The position numbers were made by a program, and so were the translations under genes. Under the pieces are notes generated by a model. It did not search any database. It had not been told where the DNA came from and worked only from the letters and a program-made list of their open reading frames with translations. Shown piece by piece: positions 1 through 9,012 of a stretch of DNA of 64,000 nt. Source of the stretch: Neobacillus sp. PS3-34. GTDB lineage: Bacteria > Bacillota > Bacilli > Bacillales > Cytobacillaceae. Position 1 is the first letter of the stretch; every line of letters starts with the position of its first letter. The stretch spans positions 4,267,001 through 4,331,000 of the forward strand of contig NZ_CP133267.1 in NCBI RefSeq assembly GCF_030915465.1, written 5' to 3'.

Positions 1-43
1 TGCTTTTCATTGATTGTTTTAGTTTTTTAAGCCTATTTTCCAT
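1..43 (-). CDS. Start of gene downstream of the sigma factor (probable anti-sigma factor), cut by window edge
   Basis: Only the first 14 codons are visible (MENRLKKLKQSMKS). The ATG at 43 overlaps the end of the sigma factor gene (stop at 33-35), the arrangement expected of translationally coupled genes. Genes placed directly after an ECF sigma factor usually encode its membrane anti-sigma factor; that identity is inferred from position alone, since nothing diagnostic is in view. Confidence 0.5.
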   Translation of the reverse strand, partial: MENRLKKLKQSMKS

Positions 44-560
44 TTTCGCACCTCTCAAGTTCATTTTTTAATAATACCCTGGCACGCTTTAATCTGGATT
101 TAATCGTATTTTGATTAACAGCTATAACCGACTCCATTTCCTTCAACGTCAATTCCTCAAAGTAGAATAGGTAAATAACTTCGCGGTATTTTATCGGGAT
201 TGCCAGCAATGCAAGAGAGAGGGTGCTTTCAGCTTCTTGTTCCAGTAGTGCCTGTTCTGCATCTTGCTGAACAGAACCTGTAAAATCGGCTATTTTTTCA
301 GTGACCTGCACCTTCCTGTAATACCAGCTTCGTAAATAATCCTTGCAATGGTTTGAAGCAATTTTTAGAATCCAAGTTTTCATTTTCGCATTGCGTTTAT
401 ATGTATGGAGGGATTTGTAGCATTTTACAAAAATATCCTGTGTCAAATCCTCGGCAAGCGCTTTGTTTTTCACATAAGAAAAAACAAGCTGCAAAACGTC
501 CTGGCCGTATCTGTCCATAATTTCATTTAGCAATCCTTCGGTGTCTTCCATGTCTAGCAT
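33..560 (-). CDS. ECF-type RNA polymerase sigma factor
   Basis: A 175-residue sigma-70 family protein of group 4 (extracytoplasmic function) length. Region 2 is at about residues 15-85, with the helix-rich DLTQDIFVKCYKSL and the WILKIASNHCKDYLR promoter-melting stretch. Region 4 is at about 115-170 and holds an HTH (TLKEMESVIAVNQNTIKSRLKRAR). It would direct core polymerase to stress or envelope promoters. The downstream gene overlaps its stop codon and is probably the anti-sigma factor. The start is uncertain: the ATG at 560 lacks a close SD, whereas a good AAGGAGG lies about 8 nt before an in-frame CTG seven codons upstream. I cannot assign it to a named sigma (SigX/V/W/M). Confidence 0.9.
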   Translation of the reverse strand: MLDMEDTEGLLNEIMDRYGQDVLQLVFSYVKNKALAEDLTQDIFVKCYKSLHTYKRNAKMKTWILKIASNHCKDYLRSWYYRKVQVTEKIADFTGSVQQDAEQALLEQEAESTLSLALLAIPIKYREVIYLFYFEELTLKEMESVIAVNQNTIKSRLKRARVLLKNELERCENGK

Positions 561-634
561 TTCTGCAACGAAATCTTCCAGGATGAACGCCTCCTTCCTC
601 TGGCTAATCGAAGATTTTTTCTGATCATATATAA

Positions 635-663
635 TAGACGGGGACCGATAAAAGAAAGTTTAT
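635..663 (-). promoter_or_regulatory. Candidate ECF promoter (autoregulation of the sigma operon)
   Basis: On the minus strand ATAAAC (658-663) is followed by a 17-nt spacer and CGTCTA (635-640). This AAC...CGTC arrangement is the signature of promoters read by ECF sigma factors, which usually transcribe their own operon. It lies about 75 nt upstream of the sigma start. Seen by eye; no transcription data. Confidence 0.5.
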
Positions 664-743
664 TATTCCTATTCATTTTCACATGAAGATGAAAGTTAAG
701 GAAGAGGTATAATAGGGGAAAATGCTGATAGAGGTGAATTATA

Positions 744-1295
744 GTGGAATTTAAGACCATTGAGGAATGGGACGAAAAATTATGGAAACAGGCTAAAGTA
801 GTATATGATCAAGCCTTTGCGGGGAAAGGCGCCAAGCCGGAGAAAGTGATTCGAAATATGTTTCAAAAGGGGATTTGCCAACTTCATATAGCATTTATTA
901 AAGATGAGGCGGCTGCGATGGCTTTGACTGGCAACGGGGAAGGTAGTTGTGTCCTATTAATTGATTATCTCGCCGTCCTAGAAACATGTCAGCAAAAGGG
1001 GATGGGACGGGACCTGGTTGAATATATAGCAGCATGGTCACTCGATGGAAATAAATACGACAGCATGCTGATCGAGGTGGAAGCTGAGGACACCCCTGAA
1101 AATAATGCACGAATTCATTTTTGGGAAAAGTGCGGCTTTACCATAACCGAATATGTCCATCAGTACATATGGGTACCTGAACCGTATCGGGCAATGTTTA
1201 GAAAACTGGTTACAGCATCAGAATTGCCGGAGAGCGGGGAAGAATTGTTCAAGTATATAAACCAATTTCACAATCAGTCATTTAAAGGAAAATAA
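744..1295 (+). CDS. GNAT family N-acetyltransferase
   Basis: A 183-residue protein of the GNAT fold. The acetyl-CoA loop region is LDYLAVLETCQQKGMGRDLV (Q/R-x-x-G-x-G/A-like, about residues 75-95), followed by an N-A-R-I-H-F-W-E-K-C-G-F segment typical of motif B near residue 120. GTG start at 744, chosen because GAGGTG lies 8 nt upstream. The substrate is unknown. It is transcribed alone, convergent with the lipoprotein gene. Confidence 0.8.
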   Translation: MEFKTIEEWDEKLWKQAKVVYDQAFAGKGAKPEKVIRNMFQKGICQLHIAFIKDEAAAMALTGNGEGSCVLLIDYLAVLETCQQKGMGRDLVEYIAAWSLDGNKYDSMLIEVEAEDTPENNARIHFWEKCGFTITEYVHQYIWVPEPYRAMFRKLVTASELPESGEELFKYINQFHNQSFKGK

Positions 1296-1320
1296 AAAAA
1301 CATGGCGGAGGCCATGAAAA
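1294..1320. terminator. Hairpin between convergent genes
   Basis: CATGGC-ggag-GCCATG hairpin preceded by a run of A, so it reads as stem plus T-run on the minus strand and would end the lipoprotein transcript. Confidence 0.5.
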
Positions 1321-1325
1321 GTGAT

Positions 1326-2006
1326 TTACTTGTTTTTCGCTTCCAAGTGAATTTGTTTCGCAGTGTACATCACTCTCATTTTTGGTCCAACTACATCGCT
1401 TGTGGTGATATCGATTTTATTAATTTTTGCAGGGGGATTCTGCAGAATAAAGCCCAGGCTGCCAGTCTTTGTTTCTCCGCCGGCAATATCCCCATTAAGG
1501 TTTTCCTGATAAAAATCATCTTCCGCAATTAGATGCTGGCTGTTGAAGTTTAACGATGCGATCGGTGAGAAATTCACTTTCTCAGACTTGCTGTTAACCA
1601 ATTCAACATTAATTTTTATAAAATCGAATTCATTTTTATCAGTGTATAAGTGAAAAAAATCATTTAAGCTTGTATTAGGCTTGAAGTGCATAATTTTCAC
1701 ATCATTTATAATAAACTCAATGCCATTGAGCAAATAAACCTTGTTGACTGGTAAAATTGACTTTAGAGTCAGCTTCCCTTTTTGACTTGTGATTGATTGC
1801 CCAGAACGTATTAGTTTTAAGTCATCGGGTACATTTGGACTGGGAATAAGCTGTTGATATTTAGGAGCTTCCATAGTTTCCGTTTTTTTCATTGATTCAG
1901 CAGCAGCATGGTTCGGGTGTTCATAATTGGTCATTTCAATCATCAGTACGTTAATGCAGCCAGCCAACAGTGCCAGTACGAATAAAACGAAAAATAGGTT
2001 TTTCAA
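1326..2006 (-). CDS. Lipoprotein with DUF4352-like domain
   Basis: 226 residues with a short N-terminal hydrophobic segment ending in a lipobox (LLAGC, Cys17), so it is probably anchored to the outer face of the membrane. After a polar linker (about 20-75), residues about 80-215 look like the immunoglobulin-like DUF4352 fold seen in Bacillus lipoproteins (SILPVNKVYLLNGIEFIIND and the ...GFIL.P core). Function unknown. It stands alone, convergent with the upstream GNAT gene. Confidence 0.65.
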   Translation of the reverse strand: MKNLFFVLFVLALLAGCINVLMIEMTNYEHPNHAAAESMKKTETMEAPKYQQLIPSPNVPDDLKLIRSGQSITSQKGKLTLKSILPVNKVYLLNGIEFIINDVKIMHFKPNTSLNDFFHLYTDKNEFDFIKINVELVNSKSEKVNFSPIASLNFNSQHLIAEDDFYQENLNGDIAGGETKTGSLGFILQNPPAKINKIDITTSDVVGPKMRVMYTAKQIHLEAKNK

Positions 2007-2180
2007 GCATTTATCCTCCCATATTCATTTTTGAAGCGGCTCCCGCTTCAGCCCTTATCATAAAAGAAAATCATTAAACTTCATTAAGGTAAATGTTAAA
2101 GGAAAGTTAAAATTGCGTAAATTTATGAAGTGTGGCTCATTTTTCTCTTATTTCATAACATGAAACAGGGAGTGAATGAG

Positions 2181-3008
2181 ATGGAGACTAAGAGCATAAA
2201 TGAAAAATATTTCCGGCCCTCAAGGCTGCGAGCACTGAACACCAGGAATATGAATTTTGAGTTTTTTAATCCCTACTTTGAAAAAACTTATGACGAAATA
2301 TTTCTGCCAGCCGAGCTAACTGTATCTCCTGAAGACACGATTGTTAACTATTATAGTATTTTAAGAGAAGCAGAAAACCTTTCAGCTGGTATGTCTGGGG
2401 GGTGCGGAACAGTCGGGATTGCGCGTCTGCCTTTTCCGGTTGCCTATAACTTTCTTTCCAAAGGATATCGAAGAAAGTGGAGCTACGACCAGTTTCTTGA
2501 TTCATTTAAGGGCATAGGCCATATTAATTTATTAAAATTGCATCAAGTCACCGGGACACAAAATGCCTGGCGCTATTTTATTGAAATTGAAACGATTGAA
2601 GGTTCTTCGAAGGGAGTCACCTTTTTCGCATACTATTATGGGTTTATAAATGTGGTTAAGGAAAATAATCATTATTTGATTGATGACATAAAACTGTTTG
2701 GCGAAGATTTTCTATGTGCTGCTTATCATGGCTGGGATCATGATGCAGAATCTGCAGTGGCTGTAAAATACGGAAATTGGTGTGGAATGATTAAGAGGAT
2801 GTTTCCTACTCAGCGAGAAGGAAATGTTCAAAATATATCCTTTTTGGGTAATGACGGGCATATATACCTCTTGGTTTATGTGGAACTAACCAATGGGACT
2901 GATTTGGAGGTTGGCCAATTCAGATGGGACCGACAAGGGAAATGGTTTCCGATTTCCTTCAAGCCGGAAAAATGTGTAGAAAAGAAGCCAATTCATCCTA
3001 AACTCTAA
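2181..3008 (+). CDS. Conserved hypothetical protein
   Basis: 275 residues from the ATG at 2181, which has a GGGAGTGA element 6-10 nt upstream. Longer in-frame starts at 2130 lack an SD. It has no signal peptide or membrane segment and is rich in aromatic residues. A Gly/Cys stretch (GMSGGCGTVG) is near residue 75. I recognise no family. Possibly a small cytoplasmic beta-rich protein. Confidence 0.6.
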   Translation: METKSINEKYFRPSRLRALNTRNMNFEFFNPYFEKTYDEIFLPAELTVSPEDTIVNYYSILREAENLSAGMSGGCGTVGIARLPFPVAYNFLSKGYRRKWSYDQFLDSFKGIGHINLLKLHQVTGTQNAWRYFIEIETIEGSSKGVTFFAYYYGFINVVKENNHYLIDDIKLFGEDFLCAAYHGWDHDAESAVAVKYGNWCGMIKRMFPTQREGNVQNISFLGNDGHIYLLVYVELTNGTDLEVGQFRWDRQGKWFPISFKPEKCVEKKPIHPKL

Positions 3009-3101
3009 ATTTTTTAACACCTGACACTCTGTGGTAAAATTGTCTTATAGAACGATCTCTTAAAGCTTCATTTGTATAAAAATGTTTAGGGAGAGTGCAG
3101 A

Positions 3102-3785
3102 TTGAAAGCTTTTACTGATAAAATTAGCGGGAAAAGTTTCTTGTTTTTAATCTTGGCGGTCATATTGACGCAGATACCCATCCTTGGGAGCTATGTTAGC
3201 GTAATTAATACAGTAATACACGAATCAGGACACGCATTTATTGCTCTCCTAGGCGGGGATGTTGAGCGGATTTCCTTGTTTATGAATACAGAAGGTGTTA
3301 CCTATAGTCGTCAGTCAACATGGGCAGGCAGCTTTTTCACCAGTATGGCTGGTTATGTTTTTTCGTCATTTATGGCGTTTTTATCCTTTTTGCTGATTGG
3401 AAAAAAGCAATATAAAATTCTGATCGTCATTCTCCTTGGATTTATCGTCTTAAACCTCGTTTTCTGGGTGAGGAATATCTATGGATTATTTTGGCTCATT
3501 TCATTTGGCGCCGCATTTTTATTTTTACTGGCCAAAGGAAGCCAGTCATTCGTCAATAATGTCTTACTCTTGATTGCATCCGTATTGCTCGTGGATTCGG
3601 TAAAAAGCGCCTTTGATATTATGTATATCAGTCTGATTACTCCAAAATCGGCAGGGGATGCAGCAAACCTTGCGATATTGACCGGAATTATTCCTGTACA
3701 GGTATGGGGGATTCTATTTTTTATTCAGGCCATCTGGTTTAGTTATATCGGGTTGAAGAAGGGAATATTTAAATTAGGAAAATAA
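3102..3785 (+). CDS. M50-like membrane metallopeptidase-fold protein
   Basis: 227 residues with about six hydrophobic segments. An HESGH motif (HExxH) near residue 46 sits at the end of the first membrane helix, as in the site-2-protease-like M50 family found in bacterial membrane proteins. TTG start at 3102 with GGGAGAG about 7 nt upstream. A clear third zinc ligand (NxxPxxxxDG) was not found, so catalytic activity is uncertain. Monocistronic. Confidence 0.7.
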   Translation: MKAFTDKISGKSFLFLILAVILTQIPILGSYVSVINTVIHESGHAFIALLGGDVERISLFMNTEGVTYSRQSTWAGSFFTSMAGYVFSSFMAFLSFLLIGKKQYKILIVILLGFIVLNLVFWVRNIYGLFWLISFGAAFLFLLAKGSQSFVNNVLLLIASVLLVDSVKSAFDIMYISLITPKSAGDAANLAILTGIIPVQVWGILFFIQAIWFSYIGLKKGIFKLGK

Positions 3786-3828
3786 GTCCAGATACAAGGG
3801 ATACTTCCTTGGATTTATTAGGGGCATT

Positions 3829-3877
3829 AAACAAAGAAGCAGCAAAAACATTAACGTTTTTGCTGCTTCTTTGTTTT
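3829..3877. terminator. Bidirectional terminator between M50-like and vanW genes
   Basis: Near-perfect 21-bp inverted repeat (AAACAAAGAAGCAGCAAAAAC and its complement) with a 6-nt loop, flanked by A and T runs. One arm forms the last codons of the VanW gene. Confidence 0.8.
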
Positions 3878-4785
3878 AAAAGGGATCTCCTTTGGCAAAA
3901 TGGCAGGTGCGCCTGGAATACTGCGCGGTTTTAAATCTATCGATTCAGATGAATAAATCGAAACCGAAAGCATGTTACCCAGACTCTTCGCCCGAATAAG
4001 AACAGGCTGCATGTAAATATTTTTAAAGGTAAAATCCGGGCCATACCAGCTGACAGTGGCATCTCTCCCAGAAGGAACATATGTAACACTTTTCGTATGT
4101 GAATATCTCTGCAAAATTTTCAGCCCCGCATTGTCAACAGCATTGAAAAGGGTAGAGGAAACCTGGCAGATTCCACCCCCAATTCCTTCTGAAAGTTCAC
4201 CACGCACAATGATTGGTGCTTTAAGGTAGCCCTTTACAGCTGTCCGTTTTCCAACGACTTTATTGAAGGAAAATACCTCGCCAGGAAATACAACCTTATT
4301 ATTTAGTGCATTTGTAGCTAATGAAATATTGATTGTTCGTTCACTATTATTAGAATTAAAAAAGGTTGTATACCTTCCAATCAACATCGTTCTTACCGAA
4401 TCCAGCATTTCACTTCCAACTCTTGGATATAAAGTGGTAATGGGCACTTCAATCGTGTATGGTTTGCCTTCAAAAAAATATTCAAGGATTTGACCTGAAA
4501 GAATCTCCTTATTAAGTTTATGGCCAGGCATTTCAGGCTTAATATTGCCTTTTGAATCTATTTGAGCATCTATAGGTTCAAGGTAAACATCTTTATCTAT
4601 TTTGTCTACAATCTCATCCAATTTGTTGCTGCTCGGAAAAACGGCCCGGGAATGGGGAGAAGGCTAATTTCCTCACGAGTAACAACACCAATCGGGCTCC
4701 CATTATAAGTAAACATCAGCGGTACAGCATCCGTTTTAGGAGAAAGGACAGAAAGGAATGTAAATATGACGGACATTAAAAGCAT
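3851..4785 (-). pseudogene. VanW family protein, reading frame broken once
   Basis: The main frame (3851-4621) carries the VanW domain: the GEVFSFNKVVGKRTAVKGY core and GGGICQVSSTLFNA. The preceding frame opens at the ATG at 4785, has an ideal AGGAGGT SD, and starts with a hydrophobic segment and SPIGVVTREE. The two join at GGGCC near 4643-4648. Adding one base gives PGPVFPSSNKLDEIV and an uninterrupted protein of about 312 residues. VanW proteins are extracytoplasmic and often cell-wall linked; their biochemical role is unclear. The break looks like a sequence error of the same type seen elsewhere here. Confidence 0.75.
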
Positions 4786-4973
4786 TACGCAGACCTCCTA
4801 ATCATATTTAGTATGTCTATTTCATATAAAAATTGTGTAAAAAAGTTGTGAAAAATTTAACTTTTAAAAATTCGAAAAGGAAAAAAAGGAAAAAAAAAAT
4901 AATTGATGTAATATTAATAGGTACCATGGAAATGTGTTCCAATATTATAAATGTTTATAAAGGGGAATCTTCA

Positions 4974-5312
4974 ATGAAAGAGATCGGTGAAAAATTGGTA
5001 CAGAAACAGCTTGATGCATATAATGCACAAAACTTGGAGGATTTCGTTTCAGTTTATAGTGAAGATGTAATAGTGATGGAATTTCCATCCAACTCCATCA
5101 TCACTATTGGGATGGAGGAAATGAGAGAAGGTTACAGCCGCCTTTTTAAGGAAAATCCGAAAAACCACGCTGAGCTTCTTACAAGGATCGTAAAAGGAAA
5201 CCGTATCATTGATCATGAATTTGTAACTGGCAGGACAAATGGAATTGACAGACAAGCAATAGCCATTTATGAGATTGAAAATGAAAAAATATCAAAAGTT
5301 TGGTTTTTGTAA
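4974..5312 (+). CDS. NTF2-like / SnoaL-like protein
   Basis: 112 residues from the ATG at 4974, with AAGGGGA 8 nt upstream. The 47 codons that extend the open frame further upstream are low-complexity lysine-rich sequence and are not credible. The pattern (VQKQLDAYNAQNLEDFVSVY ... DVIVMEFP ... IAIYEIENEKISKVWF) is that of the cone-shaped SnoaL/NTF2 fold used by isomerase-like and binding proteins. Substrate unknown. Confidence 0.7.
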   Translation: MKEIGEKLVQKQLDAYNAQNLEDFVSVYSEDVIVMEFPSNSIITIGMEEMREGYSRLFKENPKNHAELLTRIVKGNRIIDHEFVTGRTNGIDRQAIAIYEIENEKISKVWFL

Positions 5313-5358
5313 AAAAAACCCCATTGAGCAGAAACGATCTGCCTCATGGGGTTTTTTT
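5311..5358. terminator. Bidirectional terminator
   Basis: AACCCCAT...GAGCAG / CTGCCTCATGGGGTT inverted repeat with A-run before and T-run after, between the convergent NTF2-like and TetR genes. Confidence 0.8.
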
Positions 5359-5967
5359 AATAGCTAAATTTGAATAAATTAATTTTTTAATGGTTTTAAA
5401 CACGTTTTGATACGGATAATGTTCGTTCCCAAGCATCAAAAAATGGATTGATGCTCCATCTATGAACCCCCAAAATACAAGTGCCAGTTCTTCAGCATTA
5501 GCATCGGAAGGGAACTCGCCATTTAAAATTCCTTCTTCAACAATTCCTTTAAATAAGCCCGTATACATCTGATAACGGGACATCATTAATTCTGATAAAT
5601 CTTCTTTTCTTGAAGAGTAAATCCAAAATTCAATATGTACTCGGGTCGAATTTTGGAACTGAGGAAGGTTATTTAAATTGCTGTACGTTTCAAAAAGATA
5701 ATCCAATTTTTCTTTTGAACAGGATAGACTGCTGATGTTAGTTTTTAAACGCTCCATATTTTCTTCTGTTTGCTGATTCATAAGCTCGATATAAATTTCA
5801 TCTTTACTGTTGAAATAATTATAAATGGCACCTTTGCTAATGCCGGATCGCGTGACAATATCATCGATAGTTGCTGCTTGAAAGCCTTTTTCGGCAAAAC
5901 ATTCAAAAGCATTTTTAAGAATAAGTGCCTTTTTTTCTTTTTTATATTTATCGGAAACAGCTGGCAT
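5344..5967 (-). CDS. TetR/AcrR family transcriptional regulator
   Basis: 207 residues. N-terminal TetR HTH (ILKNAFECFAEKGFQAATID ... SGISKGAIYNYFNSKDEIY, residues about 15-62), then a helical ligand domain. It is divergent from the M42 peptidase operon. A GACTG-AA-CAGTC palindrome in the shared upstream region (6101-6112) is a plausible operator. Ligand unknown. Confidence 0.85.
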   Translation of the reverse strand: MPAVSDKYKKEKKALILKNAFECFAEKGFQAATIDDIVTRSGISKGAIYNYFNSKDEIYIELMNQQTEENMERLKTNISSLSCSKEKLDYLFETYSNLNNLPQFQNSTRVHIEFWIYSSRKEDLSELMMSRYQMYTGLFKGIVEEGILNGEFPSDANAEELALVFWGFIDGASIHFLMLGNEHYPYQNVFKTIKKLIYSNLAIKKTP

Positions 5968-6100
5968 TTTTTCCTCCTATAAAAAACGTAATTAACAACC
6001 ATCATAGCATAAAATTAGGGACAACTTAGATGAAAATCAATTGTTTAGAATTTTTAAAATTAATATTGCTAAGAAGTTTCCTTTATGGTTAAATTAAATA

Positions 6101-6112
6101 GACTGAACAGTC
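6101..6112. promoter_or_regulatory. Candidate TetR operator
   Basis: Perfect 12-bp palindrome GACTGAACAGTC between the divergent tetR (start 5967) and M42 peptidase (start 6182) genes. The half-site resembles GACTG/CCGAC-type TetR family operators. Confidence 0.35.
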
Positions 6113-6181
6113 GGTTTTGCTTATTATAGTCCAAAAAGAAGTATTTTTCAATAGTAGACACTATTTTCAGGAGGATTCTTT

Positions 6182-7261
6182 ATGGAAAGTAACGTAATAA
6201 AAATGTTTAAGGAATTAACTGAAACGAATGGTATTGTTGGTCATGAAAAACCGGTGCGTGAAGTGATGAAGAAGTACCTTGAGCCTTTGGCAGACGAAAT
6301 TACCTATGATCATCTTGGAAGTATCATTGCAGTTAAAAAAAGTGCTGAAGATGCTCCCAGGGTCATGCTCACCTCACATCTTGATGAAATAGGCTTTATG
6401 GTAACCAATATTACCGATGAGGGATTTTTGAAGTTCACCGGCCTTGGAGGATGGTGGGAGCATGTAATGCTTGCACAGCGTGTAAATGTCATAACCCGTA
6501 GTTGTGATATGGTAGAAGGTGTGATCGGATCTAAACCGCCGCACATTCTAAAAGCGGAGGAAAGAAAAAAGGTAGTCTCGATGAATGATATGTTCATCGA
6601 TATTGGTGCAGAAAGCAAAGAGGAGGCCTTTTCATTTGGCGTCCGCCCAGGGGATGTAATCGCGGTTATTTGTCCTTTTACCATAATGAAAAATCCAAAG
6701 CTAATGATGGCGAAAGCTTGGGATAACCGAATTGGCTGCGCGATTGTCATTGAGGTCATGAAACGGTTAAAAGATGAACAATTAAATTGCACATTATTTG
6801 GGGTGGGAGCTGTACAGGAAGAGGTAGGCCTGCGTGGAGCAAAAACGGCTGCAAACAAAATCCAGCCCGATATCTCTTTTGCGATTGATGTCGGGATTGC
6901 CGGTGATACACCTGGTATTTCAAAAACAGAATCCAACGCAAAAATTGGAAAGGGCCCTCAAATCGTTCTGTATGACAGCTCATTGGTATCCCATCCTGGC
7001 CTTAGGAATTTTGTTACAGATCTAGCAGATGAATTAAGTATCCCATTTCAATTTGAGGCACTGCCTTTCGGTGGAACTGATGCTGGAGCAACACACACTG
7101 CTGGAAGCGGGGCGCCATCATTGGCTATTACAATTGCTACCCGTTATATCCACAGCCATGCAGCAGTTCTTCATTACGATGACTTTGAAAATACAGTCAA
7201 TCTATTTGTAAATATATTTAAGAGGCTTAATAAGGAAACGGTTCAAAATATTATTTTTTAA
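6182..7261 (+). CDS. M42 family metallopeptidase (glutamyl aminopeptidase-like)
   Basis: 359 residues, usual for M42 enzymes, which form cytoplasmic tetrahedral dodecamers and trim peptides from the N-terminus. Metal-ligand motifs are present in order: SHLDEIGFM (His, about 68), AWDNRIGCA (Asp, about 180), VQEEVGLRGA (catalytic Glu and ligand Glu, about 213), AIDVGIAGDTPG (Asp, about 238) and RYIHSHA (His, about 321). ATG start with AGGAGG 7 nt upstream. The GNAT gene follows after 12 nt, so the two are probably co-transcribed. Related to B. subtilis YsdC/YhfE/YtoP, but I cannot choose among them. Confidence 0.9.
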   Translation: MESNVIKMFKELTETNGIVGHEKPVREVMKKYLEPLADEITYDHLGSIIAVKKSAEDAPRVMLTSHLDEIGFMVTNITDEGFLKFTGLGGWWEHVMLAQRVNVITRSCDMVEGVIGSKPPHILKAEERKKVVSMNDMFIDIGAESKEEAFSFGVRPGDVIAVICPFTIMKNPKLMMAKAWDNRIGCAIVIEVMKRLKDEQLNCTLFGVGAVQEEVGLRGAKTAANKIQPDISFAIDVGIAGDTPGISKTESNAKIGKGPQIVLYDSSLVSHPGLRNFVTDLADELSIPFQFEALPFGGTDAGATHTAGSGAPSLAITIATRYIHSHAAVLHYDDFENTVNLFVNIFKRLNKETVQNIIF

Positions 7262-7273
7262 TAAGGAGAAACT

Positions 7274-8134
7274 ATGGATATCAAATTTAAGAGATTAGTA
7301 GATTGCATCATTCAGGAATCAGTTAATGTGTGGAATAGAGGGTTTGAAGGCTATTTTGTTCCAATAGATATGTCTGCTGATATGTTTGTTCAGCGACTGA
7401 TCAATGAGGGATTGTCAATGGAACATTCTATAGTGGCATTTGACAATGAAAAGCCTGTAGCGATTGTGTTAAACGGATTCCGAACGGTCAATGAAAAAAA
7501 GATTTCCTGGAACGGTGGGACAGGAGTAGCGATGGAATACAGGGGAACCGGTGTTTCAAAGCTGTTAATGGAAGAAACAATTAAAATTTATGCTGAAGAA
7601 AGTACAGATGTTGCAACTTTAGAGGCAATCAAACAAAACGAAAAAGCAATTCGATTATACGAAAAATACGGCTATAAAGTTATAGGAAATCTTGTTTATC
7701 TGAGCGGGAACCCAGAGATTCAATTAAACAACACACAAACGATCCGTTCTCGAACTATCCGGCCAGAGCAGCTACCTTCATATGCGTTTCACTCGGAAAA
7801 TGTACCATGGCAATGTCAATGGCAAAGCGTAAAACAAGGTGAAGCACAAGTTTATTATAATGAAGAAGATAACCCAATTGGATACTCATTGTATAGAAAG
7901 AGCTGGAATCAAGAAGGCAAGCTGGATAAAGTCTTTTTATTTCAAATCGAACTTTTTGAGGAAGTCAGTGAAAGCTTAGTAGGTTCTATCCTATCTTCCA
8001 TTACTGGCCAAGAAGGGAATTCCGTAAATTTCATTACGATAAATGCTTCAGAAAATAATCCTGTCATTCAATATTTTATAAAGAATGGATTCAAGATAAC
8101 CACAGAGCAGGTTCAGATGGTGAAATATTTATAG
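7274..8134 (+). CDS. GNAT family N-acetyltransferase (two-domain)
   Basis: 286 residues. The N-terminal half is a GNAT domain with the acetyl-CoA loop in AMEYRGTGVSKLLMEE (about 92-108) and a NEKAIRLYEKYGYKVIG motif (about 121-137). The second half resembles a degenerate GNAT repeat (NASENNPVIQYFIKNGFK). AAGGAGA precedes the ATG. It is 12 nt after the M42 peptidase gene, so probably the same operon. Substrate unknown. Confidence 0.85.
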   Translation: MDIKFKRLVDCIIQESVNVWNRGFEGYFVPIDMSADMFVQRLINEGLSMEHSIVAFDNEKPVAIVLNGFRTVNEKKISWNGGTGVAMEYRGTGVSKLLMEETIKIYAEESTDVATLEAIKQNEKAIRLYEKYGYKVIGNLVYLSGNPEIQLNNTQTIRSRTIRPEQLPSYAFHSENVPWQCQWQSVKQGEAQVYYNEEDNPIGYSLYRKSWNQEGKLDKVFLFQIELFEEVSESLVGSILSSITGQEGNSVNFITINASENNPVIQYFIKNGFKITTEQVQMVKYL

Positions 8135-8183
8135 AAGAAATAACGTCCTTATATTGAACATCTAGGGTTTAATTTTTATCTAA

Positions 8184-8216
8184 AGACACTAATCTATATT
8201 TTAGTGTTTTTTCTTT
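8184..8216 (+). terminator. Terminator of the M42-GNAT operon
   Basis: ACACTAA / TTAGTGT stem followed by a T-rich run. Confidence 0.6.
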
Positions 8217-8266
8217 TTTTAGATAAAATCAAGACAAAATAGGATCTTAAAGGGCGGAGTTTTATA

Positions 8267-8912
8267 TTGAAGAAATCCAATATTTCAGATGATCACCATA
8301 TTCACGTTCCTCGGGGCGCATATTTATTTACAGTTCTAATCATAGGTATCCTTCTAAGTATCTTATCAGAAAATTTAACAATAGGTCCGAGCTGGACAAT
8401 TCTTTCTATCATAATCATTCTACTTATACCAATGGTTATAAGTATCGTTCGTGGTCATCATGGATGGACACGAACTTTGGCATTTAGCATAACTGGGGTA
8501 GTTACGTTAGGGTTAGTCAGTAGCGTGGCATTTTTAATTTATGCCTTGTTTCATCATACGGCTAGCGCAGCCAGCTTATTCAGAAGTGCAGCCTTGCTTT
8601 GGTTCGCCAACATAGGAGTTTTTGCTGTATGGTATTGGGAACTTGACCGCGGTGCCTTTGAAAAGGCATAGTGGAAAAAGTGAGACGTCCGATTTTTTAT
8701 TTCCTCAAATGACCTTCAGTATACCTGGATGGGAAAATTGGACTCCTTCATTCTTTGATTATTTATATTTGGCTTTCAATACAAATACAGCGTTCAGCCC
8801 AACAGATACTATGGTTTTATCCAAAAGAGCGAAGATATTTATGATGATCCAATCATCTATCTCCCTACTTATCGTGGCTGTCCTAGCTGCACGCGCAATT
8901 AATATTGCATGA
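8267..8912 (+). pseudogene. Multi-pass membrane protein (DUF1345-like), frame broken once
   Basis: Two consecutive frames form one protein of about 215 residues with roughly five membrane helices. The first (8267-8671) ends ...WYWELDRGAFEKA; the second holds DFLFPQMTFSIPGW ... YLYLAFNTNTAFSPTDTMVLSKRAK ... AARAINIA. They are joined at GGTGCCT (8651-8657). Restoring a GGCCC there reads DRGGPLKRHSGKSET, matching the conserved WYWE-DGGGP element I recall for this family. TTG start with AGGGCGGAG upstream. Function unknown; probably intact in the organism. Confidence 0.7.
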
Positions 8913-8954
8913 GTGTAAGAGGTCTAATTCAATTATACATATAGTAATCATGTA

Positions 8955-8992
8955 TAAAAAAGCCGTTCCTGTGCGACTCCAGAACGGCTCTT
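8955..8992 (-). terminator. Terminator of yfmJ
   Basis: AGCCGTTC / GAACGGCT stem with an A-run on the plus-strand left side, so stem plus T-run in the minus direction. Confidence 0.7.
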
Positions 8993-9012
8993 CATATGGT
9001 TAATGATGTTTA

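Noticed and set aside
1302..1532. Plus-strand 76-codon frame
   Set aside because: Lies wholly antisense to the lipoprotein gene, which has a lipobox and domain support.
4833..4973. N-terminal extension of the NTF2-like protein
   Set aside because: Lys/Arg-rich low-complexity sequence without an SD; the ATG at 4974 has a good SD and matches the fold start.
8267..8912. Programmed frameshifting in the DUF1345-like gene
   Set aside because: No slippery heptamer at the join; the GGTGCCT context fits the general GGCC-linked deletion pattern better.
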